A stretch of DNA of 10,791 nt from JAZDMK01 sp043800975 (GTDB taxonomy: Bacteria; Bacteroidota; Bacteroidia; Bacteroidales; JAHJDW01): the NCBI GenBank assembly GCA_043800975.1, contig JAZDMK010000117.1:1-10791 (forward strand), in the 5' to 3' direction. The position numbers and the translations under genes are program-made. Below are positions 1 to 6,062 of this stretch, piece by piece; the stretch's first letter is position 1, and each line of letters starts with the position of its first letter. Under the pieces are notes generated by a model. The model had not been told where the DNA came from, did not search any database, and worked only from the letters and a program-made list of their open reading frames with translations.

Positions 1-1222
1 GGTTTCCTCATTTTATATGGATGAACACGAAGTCAGAAATCTGGACTATCTGGAATACCTTTATTGGTTATACAGAGTATTCAGCGTTGACTATCCGGAA
101 GTATACAAAACTGCATTACCTGACACATTGGTATGGCGCGATAAAGTGGCATGGAATGAACCTTTCGTGGATTACTATCTGCGTCATCCTTCCTATCGTG
201 AATATCCTGTAGTAGGCGTTAGCTGGATTAAAGCAAACGACTATTGCGCATGGCGTACCGACCGCGTGAATGAATACATTATGATTCGCGAAGGTATCCT
301 GAAATGGGATCCAACTGGTCAGCAAAATGAAAACAACTTTAATACAGATGCCTATCTGTCTGGTCAGTATGAAGGCCTTATCAAAAGCGACCTTCAGGAT
401 CTCAACCCAAGCGGTAGTGGCACACGTAAAGTGCGCATGGAAGATGGTATTTTCCTTCCGAAGTATAGACTTCCAACCGAAGCTGAATGGGAATTTGCAG
501 CGCTTGGCCTGATTGGAAATACAATTTATGAACGCATTACCGAACGCCGTCTCTATCCATGGAACGGTCACGGTATTCGCAACCCGAACTCAAAATATCT
601 CGGCGAAATCCTTGAAAACTTTGTTCGTGGACGTGGGGATTATATGGGTGTTGCCGGTCATCTAAATGATGCTGCCGATATCACTGCTCCTGTTGTTTCT
701 TATTGGCCCAACGATTATGGCCTCTATGGAATGGCTGGTAACGTTTCCGAATGGGTAATGGATGTGTATCGTAATCTTTCGTTTGAAGATGTTAATGAAT
801 TCCGCCCATATCGTGGTAGTGTTTTCAAAACACAGGAACGTGATGATGATGGAAACATTGCTGAAAAAGACAGCCTTGGTCGTGTTAAATGGCGCGATGT
901 AACTGTTGAAGAAAGTGCTAACCGTCGTAATTACCGTACAGCCGACAACATCAACTTCCTTGATGGCGACTATAACTCCAGTATCTATTTCAACAACGAA
1001 AGTGAATTGGATAAACCTGAAAAGTGGATGTATGAAGCAACGGGTGCAAATCCTTCTTCAATGATTGATAACCGCGTTAGGGTATACAAAGGTGGTTCAT
1101 GGATCGACCGCGTGTATTACATTTCACCGGGCAACCGTCGCTATCTGGACGAAAGACTCTCAACAAGCTATATCGGCTTCCGTTGTGCAATGGTTCGTCT
1201 GGGAAGTCCCCAAGCTTATTAA
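1..1222 (+). CDS. gldJ: Gliding motility / T9SS lipoprotein GldJ, 5'-truncated
   Basis: This is the C-terminal part of a formylglycine-generating-enzyme-like (SUMF1/FGE-fold) lipoprotein. The frame is open from base 2 (VSSFY precedes the Met at 17), so that Met is internal and the real start and lipobox lie upstream. About 406 residues are visible; GldJ proteins are usually about 550. FGE-fold landmarks are RLPTEAEWEF (about 469-498), GNVSEW (737-754), GGSWID (1091-1108) and a terminal GFRCAM. The two FGE active-site cysteines after GGS(W/Y) are absent (Asp and Ile by my hand alignment), so an enzymatic role is unlikely. GldJ is an outer-membrane lipoprotein needed for gliding and for stability of the type IX secretion machinery, and its extreme C-terminus has been linked to motility. 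The paralogue GldK has the same fold but sits before gldLMN. Here murF follows, the order I recall from Flavobacterium, which favours GldJ. The gene ends in a strong terminator. Confidence 0.9.
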   Translation, partial: VSSFYMDEHEVRNLDYLEYLYWLYRVFSVDYPEVYKTALPDTLVWRDKVAWNEPFVDYYLRHPSYREYPVVGVSWIKANDYCAWRTDRVNEYIMIREGILKWDPTGQQNENNFNTDAYLSGQYEGLIKSDLQDLNPSGSGTRKVRMEDGIFLPKYRLPTEAEWEFAALGLIGNTIYERITERRLYPWNGHGIRNPNSKYLGEILENFVRGRGDYMGVAGHLNDAADITAPVVSYWPNDYGLYGMAGNVSEWVMDVYRNLSFEDVNEFRPYRGSVFKTQERDDDGNIAEKDSLGRVKWRDVTVEESANRRNYRTADNINFLDGDYNSSIYFNNESELDKPEKWMYEATGANPSSMIDNRVRVYKGGSWIDRVYYISPGNRRYLDERLSTSYIGFRCAMVRLGSPQAY

Positions 1223-1240
1223 TTCTTTTCAATGATATTG

Positions 1241-1275
1241 AAAAATCCTCAAGTACTACTTGGGGATTTTTTTTT
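1241..1275 (+). terminator. Rho-independent terminator of gldJ
   Basis: A 13-nt arm (1241-1253) pairs with 1259-1271 around a TACTA loop, with one G-T wobble and otherwise perfect pairing. The 3' arm runs into nine consecutive T (1267-1275). The A-rich base of the 5' arm means the hairpin could also work for transcription from the opposite side. It lies 19 nt after the gldJ stop and ends 11 nt before the murF ATG, so it separates the two genes transcriptionally unless there is read-through. Confidence 0.9.
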
Positions 1276-1286
1276 AATTTTATGCA

Positions 1287-2576
1287 ATGATTACGACTGA
1301 AGAACTCTACACATTATATAAAAAGCATCCCGAAATATGCACCGATACCCGCAAAGCCAGACCCGGCTCGATTTTCTTTGCACTTCGGGGTGAACAATTC
1401 GATGGTAATGCCTTTGCTGAAAAAGCATTAGAAGCCGGCTGCGCCTATGCTGTTGTGGATGATCCTGCATTAGAAAAAAAAGAACGGTTTATCTTTGTTG
1501 ACGATTCTCTTGAAGTGCTTCAGGCATTGGCATTCTTTCACAGGAAAAAATTTCAGATTCCATTTATTGCAATTACGGGCACAAACGGAAAAACAACAAC
1601 CAAAGAGCTGATTTATACAGTCCTCGCCTCTTCGTTCCGCACCCAGGCAACGCAAGGAAATTTAAATAACCACATTGGTGTTCCGCTTACAATTCTTGGA
1701 ATAAAGCCTGATACCGAAATGGCTATCATTGAAATGGGCGCCAATCATCCCGGAGAAATTGAAGCCCTGTGCAACATCGCCCGGCCCACCCACGGAATAA
1801 TTACAAATATCGGCAAAGCACACCTGGAGGGATTTGGAGGATACGAAGGCGTAATTAAAACCAAAAAAGAACTTTATAACTTCATTGAAAACAAAGGCGG
1901 GTTCATTTTTCTCAATTCAGACGATAAGCTTCTAACCGAAATCAGCGAAAGTATTTATTTCCGGATTTTTTATGGACAGCAACGTTCATCACAATGCCAT
2001 GTAATACCTTTAACTGCTGATCCTTTTGCAGCAGTAAAATGGAACTTTCTGAAAAGTGAACTAACGATTCAAACTTCGCTGGTTGGTTCCTACAACTACC
2101 CAAACATTGCAGCGGCCATTTGCGTAGGCGATTACTTTGGAATTCAACCGGATATCATCAAATCTTCGCTGGAAGCATACATTCCTAAGAACAATCGTTC
2201 TGAAATACAAAAAACTGAACGTAATACGCTGATTATGGACGCATACAATGCGAATCCTTCCAGTATGAATGCTGCGCTCGACAGTTTCTCAACATCACAG
2301 TTTAAAAACAAAATCGCTATTCTGGGTGATATGCTTGAACTGGGAAGTGAAAGTGAAAAGGAACATCAGCAAATTCTTGAAAAAGCCATTGAATTGAATT
2401 TTGGAAAGCTGTATCTGGTAGGTCCCGTTTTTTCATCGATCTCAAAATCCGGCACTTCGTTTCAAAATGCATCCGAGGCATTGGATTATTTTACAAAGAA
2501 TAAAATTTCCGAATCCACTATTCTCCTCAAAGGATCGCGTGGTATAGGTTTGGAAAAAATCGTTGAAGCACTTTGA
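1287..2576 (+). CDS. murF: UDP-N-acetylmuramoyl-tripeptide--D-alanyl-D-alanine ligase
   Basis: MurF is a cytoplasmic Mur ligase that adds D-Ala-D-Ala to UDP-MurNAc-tripeptide with ATP, completing the soluble peptidoglycan precursor. The 429 residues match the family length. In order: the N-terminal UDP-binding domain with DTRKARPGSIFFAL (about 20-33); the ATP loop GTNGKTTTKE (98-107); EMGANHPGEIE (149-159); TNIGKAHLEGFG (173-184); the KTKKEL segment (191-196), probably containing the carbamylated lysine; SYNYPNIAAA (268-277); DAYNANPSSMNAAL (318-331); GDMLELG (347-353); and a C-terminal KGSRGIGLE. The ATG at 1287 is chosen because an ATG five bases earlier is closed at once by a stop. The leader between the terminator hairpin and the start is very short and has no Shine-Dalgarno site. 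The stop overlaps the anmK start, so the two are translationally coupled. Confidence 0.97.
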   Translation: MITTEELYTLYKKHPEICTDTRKARPGSIFFALRGEQFDGNAFAEKALEAGCAYAVVDDPALEKKERFIFVDDSLEVLQALAFFHRKKFQIPFIAITGTNGKTTTKELIYTVLASSFRTQATQGNLNNHIGVPLTILGIKPDTEMAIIEMGANHPGEIEALCNIARPTHGIITNIGKAHLEGFGGYEGVIKTKKELYNFIENKGGFIFLNSDDKLLTEISESIYFRIFYGQQRSSQCHVIPLTADPFAAVKWNFLKSELTIQTSLVGSYNYPNIAAAICVGDYFGIQPDIIKSSLEAYIPKNNRSEIQKTERNTLIMDAYNANPSSMNAALDSFSTSQFKNKIAILGDMLELGSESEKEHQQILEKAIELNFGKLYLVGPVFSSISKSGTSFQNASEALDYFTKNKISESTILLKGSRGIGLEKIVEAL

Positions 2577-3637
2577 AAAACGAAACTCACTGCATCGGTC
2601 TCATGTCGGGCACTTCGCTGGATGGTGTAGATGTTTGTTATTGCTCTTTTGAAAAGAAAAAAACAAAGTGGGAATACCAAATCATTGAAAATAAAACTTT
2701 TCCATACTCAGAAATTTGGAAAGACCGACTTGTTGGTGCACCAAAACTTTCCGGAACAGAATTATCGCGACTTCATTTAGAATATGGAAGTTACCTGGGA
2801 GAACTGACAAAGAAATTTATAACCAAGCACAAAGCAAACCCAGCCTTTGTTTCATCTCACGGCCACACAATTTTTCACCAGCCTGAAAAAGGAATTACAT
2901 TACAAATTGGACATGGCGGTTCAATAGCAGCTTCCACAGGAATAACAACTATTTGCGACTTCCGAACCCAGGATGTAAAAATGGGCGGACAAGGCGCACC
3001 ACTTGTTCCAATCGGCGACAAACTTCTTTTTAGCGAATACGACTTTTGCCTCAATCTGGGCGGCTTCGCCAACATTTCGTTTGAAGAAAAAGGGAAAAGA
3101 AAAGCCTTTGATATTTGTCCATGCAATGTTGTATTAAACCAGCTTTCAAAAACGGTTGGAAAAGATTTCGATAATAACGGTGCATTGGCGCGAAAAGGCA
3201 GCGTTAACCCTAAGTTATTAAGTGAATTAAATAAATTGAAATTCTACTCACTAGAAGCACCCAAGTCGCTGGGAAGGGAATTTGTGGAAAGAAACATCAA
3301 TCCTGTTATTAACAAACATGATAACCTGAACGATACACTGAGAACTTTCTGTGAACACATCGCATTTCAGATTGTATCTATTATCAATAAAAACACAACC
3401 GCTAATTCTAAAATGCTTATTACCGGCGGTGGCGCACACAACCAATTTTTAACAGAGTTGATTCAAAAGATGTGTAATGCTGAAATAATAATTCCCGATA
3501 AAAGAACCGTTGATTTTAAAGAAGCACTCGTATTTGCATTTTTAGGATTGCTGCGCATGAACAATCAAAATAATTGTCTGGCATCGGTAACCGGTGCAAA
3601 GCAGGATCATTGCGGGGGAAGCGTATTTCTTCCCTGA
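2573..3637 (+). CDS. anmK: Anhydro-N-acetylmuramic acid kinase
   Basis: AnmK opens the 1,6-anhydro ring of anhydro-MurNAc released by wall turnover and phosphorylates it to MurNAc-6-phosphate, the entry to muropeptide recycling. The protein is 354 residues with the ASKHA-fold signatures GLMSGTSLDGVD (9-20), SSHGHTIFHQP (94-104), QIGHGGSIA (111-119), the DFRTQDVKMGGQGAPLVP stretch (129-146), NLGGFANISF (161-170) and ITGGGAHNQF (283-292). The predicted catalytic base is Asp180 in DICPCN, where Proteobacterial enzymes read DTGPGN. The start is a TTG at 2573 overlapping the murF stop as TTGA. The next in-frame ATG (2603) lies inside the MSGTSLDG nucleotide-binding motif and would remove its first strand, so TTG is strongly preferred. 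Being coupled to murF puts synthesis and recycling of wall material under one control. Confidence 0.95.
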   Translation: MKNETHCIGLMSGTSLDGVDVCYCSFEKKKTKWEYQIIENKTFPYSEIWKDRLVGAPKLSGTELSRLHLEYGSYLGELTKKFITKHKANPAFVSSHGHTIFHQPEKGITLQIGHGGSIAASTGITTICDFRTQDVKMGGQGAPLVPIGDKLLFSEYDFCLNLGGFANISFEEKGKRKAFDICPCNVVLNQLSKTVGKDFDNNGALARKGSVNPKLLSELNKLKFYSLEAPKSLGREFVERNINPVINKHDNLNDTLRTFCEHIAFQIVSIINKNTTANSKMLITGGGAHNQFLTELIQKMCNAEIIIPDKRTVDFKEALVFAFLGLLRMNNQNNCLASVTGAKQDHCGGSVFLP

Positions 3638-3680
3638 ACATTTTTCACATTAAAATTTCTTCAAAAACGCAGGCTGCAAT

Positions 3681-3688
3681 TAACTTTG
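3681..3688 (+). promoter_or_regulatory. Possible -7 box (TAACTTTG), distal
   Basis: TAACTTTG matches the Bacteroidota -7 consensus TAnnTTTG exactly and lies in the only gap between anmK and the channel gene. No clear TTG-type -33 element is present at the expected distance; only a TTTC is found near 3656-3660. Transcripts from here would have a leader of about 90 nt before the ATG at 3781. Confidence 0.3.
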
Positions 3689-3738
3689 CGCGGTTAATAA
3701 GTTTTAAAAGGCAAAAAAATACCACCCTCAATTGTCAT

Positions 3739-3746
3739 TACTTTTG
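3739..3746 (+). promoter_or_regulatory. Possible -7 box (TACTTTTG), proximal
   Basis: TACTTTTG also fits TAnnTTTG. The predicted transcription start would be near 3751-3753, giving a leader of about 28 nt to the channel ATG. There is no recognisable -33 element; the stretch about 20 bases upstream is an A-run. It overlaps the left arm of the dyad at 3745-3767, which is the main reason to take it seriously. Confidence 0.35.
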
Positions 3747-3767
3747 CGTAAAGTAAATAATTACGCA
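3745..3767. promoter_or_regulatory. Inverted repeat in the channel-gene leader, possible operator
   Basis: TGCGTAA (3745-3751) and TTACGCA (3761-3767) form a perfect 7-bp inverted repeat with a 9-nt AT-rich centre. It starts at the end of the proximal -7 box and spans the predicted start of transcription, 13 nt before the channel ATG. The 23-bp size suits a dimeric repressor; a weak 5'-UTR hairpin is the alternative. No T-run follows, so it is not a typical terminator. Confidence 0.35.
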
Positions 3768-3780
3768 CATTTTCAGCACT

Positions 3781-4917
3781 ATGGAGTGGTTGCCGGACAA
3801 ATACAACGAGATTCTAGAACTTCGATATTTCGATAATACACTCCTGAACTTCGGGCTTTTCCTGCTTACAATCTGTCTCGGTCTAATTTTCAAGCGACTG
3901 ATTTCAAAACTTGTCAGTCGCATACTGTATCGTCTGATAAAAAAATACTCAGCTGAAATTACGGTTGCAAATTTTAAAAAATTACTGCTTAAACCGCTGC
4001 AGTTCTTTACGTTTTTAATCTTTATCTACGTTGCATTTTCATTCATCCACTTCCCAAAATCCTGGCATATTCCTCCTGCTGATGAGTTTGGAATACACCT
4101 GATTCTGATTAAAATATACGGAATTCTGTTTGTTTCCTCGATCATCTGGATTGGCCTTCGCTTTATGGATTCCATCGGAGTAATTATGGCTGCCCGTGCT
4201 CTGAAGACCGAATCGAAGGTGGAAGATCAGTTGGTTCCCTTTGCTATTGATGCGCTGAAAGTAGTGGTCGTTATACTCGGCATCTTTTTAATTCTGGGTG
4301 CTGTGTTCGGATTAAATATTACATCGCTTATTGCAGGCCTTGGTATTGGCGGAATAGCTATTGCTCTGGCTGCTAAAGATACGCTCGAAAATTTACTGGG
4401 ATCGTTTACCATATTCCTGGATAAGCCTTTCGTGGTAGGCGATCTGGTAAAAACAAACGACGTTACCGGCTTCGTGGAAAAGATTGGCTTTCGCAGTACA
4501 CGCATACGCACCATGGAGAAAAGCTGGGTTACCATACCCAACAAAAAAATTGTGGAAAGTGAACTGGATAATCTTTCCCTGCGCACATTCCGCCGAGTGA
4601 ATTTCTTCTTTACTTTTTCATACGAAACCGAAATGGAGTCAATTAAATCAACCGTTAAAGATTTACTGGCCTTGTTTAAAGCAACTTCCTATTGCAGCAC
4701 AGAAAGCACAGCTATTTTAGACTCGTTTGGTGATTTCGGCTATAAAGTATTTGTTGATTTCTACCTGGATTCGCCTGACTATGATGATTTTCTGATAAAG
4801 AAAGAACAAATGAACCTGCAGATTGCTGCCGTACTATCGAAAAACGGAATACAGCCCGCCGTTCCTGCTCAACCCTACTTCTCACATTCCAAAGACAACA
4901 ATAATAAACATAAGTAA
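3781..4917 (+). CDS. MscS-family mechanosensitive ion channel
   Basis: This inner-membrane channel probably opens under membrane tension to release solutes on hypo-osmotic shock. The 378 residues are longer than the roughly 286 of E. coli MscS because of extra N-terminal helices. I see hydrophobic segments at about 21-38, 72-90, 106-127 and 157-178, then the pore-lining helix at about 182-208 with the Gly/Ala pattern SLIAGLGIGGIAIALAAKD. The beta domain follows (DKPFVVGDLVK, then FVEKIGFRSTRIRT, then VTIPNKKIV at 250-258) and an alpha/beta C-terminal vestibule domain. The tail from about 365 is polar and Asn/Lys-rich. The ATG at 3781 gives a natural N-terminus after a promoter-bearing gap. 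The next gene begins 21 nt downstream with no terminator between, so it probably heads the TonB-system operon. The subfamily cannot be assigned securely. Confidence 0.93.
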   Translation: MEWLPDKYNEILELRYFDNTLLNFGLFLLTICLGLIFKRLISKLVSRILYRLIKKYSAEITVANFKKLLLKPLQFFTFLIFIYVAFSFIHFPKSWHIPPADEFGIHLILIKIYGILFVSSIIWIGLRFMDSIGVIMAARALKTESKVEDQLVPFAIDALKVVVVILGIFLILGAVFGLNITSLIAGLGIGGIAIALAAKDTLENLLGSFTIFLDKPFVVGDLVKTNDVTGFVEKIGFRSTRIRTMEKSWVTIPNKKIVESELDNLSLRTFRRVNFFFTFSYETEMESIKSTVKDLLALFKATSYCSTESTAILDSFGDFGYKVFVDFYLDSPDYDDFLIKKEQMNLQIAAVLSKNGIQPAVPAQPYFSHSKDNNNKHK

Positions 4918-4938
4918 ACGTTAACCTTAAAAAGAATA

Positions 4939-5664
4939 ATGATGATTTCATCCATTTTACTTCAAATCTCAAATGCAGGCGACACTGCTATAAAAACTGC
5001 AACGGCTGTACCTGCTGCCACAACTCCTGTTAAGCCGCCCGTTGATACGCTTACGCTCTGGAGCCTCATAGAAAAAGGTGGTCCGATTATGATTCCGATC
5101 CTGCTGATTTCAATTATTGCCGTGTACATCTTTATTGAAAGATATATCACCATTCGCAAAGCCCTGAAAATTGAAAAGGGATTTATGGACAATGTGCGTA
5201 CTTTTATACTGGAAGGGAAAATTGATTCTGCGCGCGCCATCTGCAAAGGATCATCGAGTGCCATTGGACGCATGATCGACAAGGGTATTTCACGCATCGG
5301 CCGGCCGATTAAAGAAATCGAAGAATCGATCGAGCAGGTTGGGAAAGTAGAAATCTACAGGCTCGAAAAAAACATCAGCATTCTTTCCATCTGTGCCGGG
5401 ATAGCGCCTATGTTCGGATTTATCGGAACTATCATCGGGGTTGTGAAAATCTTTTATGATATATCCATATCGGGTGATGTAAGTATTGCCTCTGTGTCTG
5501 CCGGACTATATACAAAGATGGTTTCCAGTGCTGCCGGTTTGATTGTCGGTATTATTGCTTTCATCTTTTATCACTGGCTGAATATCATGCTGGATAAGAT
5601 GATCCACAAAGTGGAAACACATGCCATCGATTTTATTGACGTATTACAGGAGCCTACAAAATGA
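4939..5664 (+). CDS. exbB: MotA/TolQ/ExbB-family proton channel subunit
   Basis: This is the inner-membrane subunit of an ExbB-ExbD motor that uses the proton gradient to drive TonB. It has 241 residues: an N-terminal segment of about 45 residues rich in Thr, Ala and Pro (longer than in E. coli ExbB); a first membrane helix at about 48-68 (PIMIPILLISIIAVYIF, then ERY); a cytoplasmic helical part; and two further helices at about 146-168 (GIAPMFGFIGTIIGVV) and about 187-212 (SSAAGLIVGIIAFIF). The segment EESIEQVGKVEIYRLEKN before helix 2 is typical of the family. Translation can start at either of two tandem ATGs (4939, 4942), preceded by an A-rich leader. The stop overlaps exbD as ATGA. TolQ is the alternative, but a TonB_C protein two genes downstream favours ExbB. 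Confidence 0.92.
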   Translation: MMISSILLQISNAGDTAIKTATAVPAATTPVKPPVDTLTLWSLIEKGGPIMIPILLISIIAVYIFIERYITIRKALKIEKGFMDNVRTFILEGKIDSARAICKGSSSAIGRMIDKGISRIGRPIKEIEESIEQVGKVEIYRLEKNISILSICAGIAPMFGFIGTIIGVVKIFYDISISGDVSIASVSAGLYTKMVSSAAGLIVGIIAFIFYHWLNIMLDKMIHKVETHAIDFIDVLQEPTK

Positions 5665-6062
5665 ACCTGCAACGGCCACGAAAATACAAAGCCGAGGTAA
5701 GCACTGCCTCGATGAACGACATCATGTTCTTTCTGATGTTGTTCTTCCTGATCATGTCCACACTGCTAAATCCGAACGTGATCAACCTGTCGCTCCCCAA
5801 ATCGAAACAAAACACAAAACTGCTTGCAAAAGAAGTGCGCGTTTCGATTACCAAGGATTTGAAATACTATGTCGGAAATACGCCAGTAGAATTTAAAAAC
5901 CTTGAGAGTACTTTATCCGTAGAACTAAGCAAATCGAAAGACGCTACGGTAATCCTGAATGTAGATAACGCCCTGTCGGTGCAGGATCTGGTAGATGTCC
6001 TTCAGATCGGAAACAAGTTAAAAGTTAAAATGGTATTAGCCACTAAAGCACCCACACCATGA
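5661..6062 (+). CDS. exbD: ExbD/TolR-family biopolymer transport protein
   Basis: The partner of ExbB in the proton-driven motor. It has 133 residues with one N-terminal membrane helix (about 20-38) and a small periplasmic domain. The proton-carrying aspartate expected near the start of the helix is Asp20 in STASMNDIMFFLMLFF. After the helix the NLSLPKS motif is characteristic of ExbD/TolR, followed by a beta/alpha periplasmic fold ending near residue 130. It starts inside the exbB stop (ATGA at 5661-5664) and ends inside the next start (ATGA at 6059-6062), so its synthesis is coupled on both sides, as expected for subunits made in a fixed ratio. Confidence 0.93.
   Translation: MNLQRPRKYKAEVSTASMNDIMFFLMLFFLIMSTLLNPNVINLSLPKSKQNTKLLAKEVRVSITKDLKYYVGNTPVEFKNLESTLSVELSKSKDATVILNVDNALSVQDLVDVLQIGNKLKVKMVLATKAPTP

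Noticed and set aside
116..571. 151-codon minus-strand open frame opposite gldJ
   Set aside because: It is antisense to a conserved coding region, with a composition that mirrors the sense codons and no recognisable domain.
17..1222. ATG at 17 as the true start of the first gene
   Set aside because: The frame is open to the left edge (codons from base 2 read VSSFY), which matches the conserved segment before MDEHEV in FGE-like proteins. The gene is therefore truncated by the window, not starting here.
4227..4586. 119-codon minus-strand open frame opposite the MscS gene
   Set aside because: It lies wholly inside a strongly recognised channel gene, has no family resemblance, and has no leader or partner. 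It is a shadow frame.
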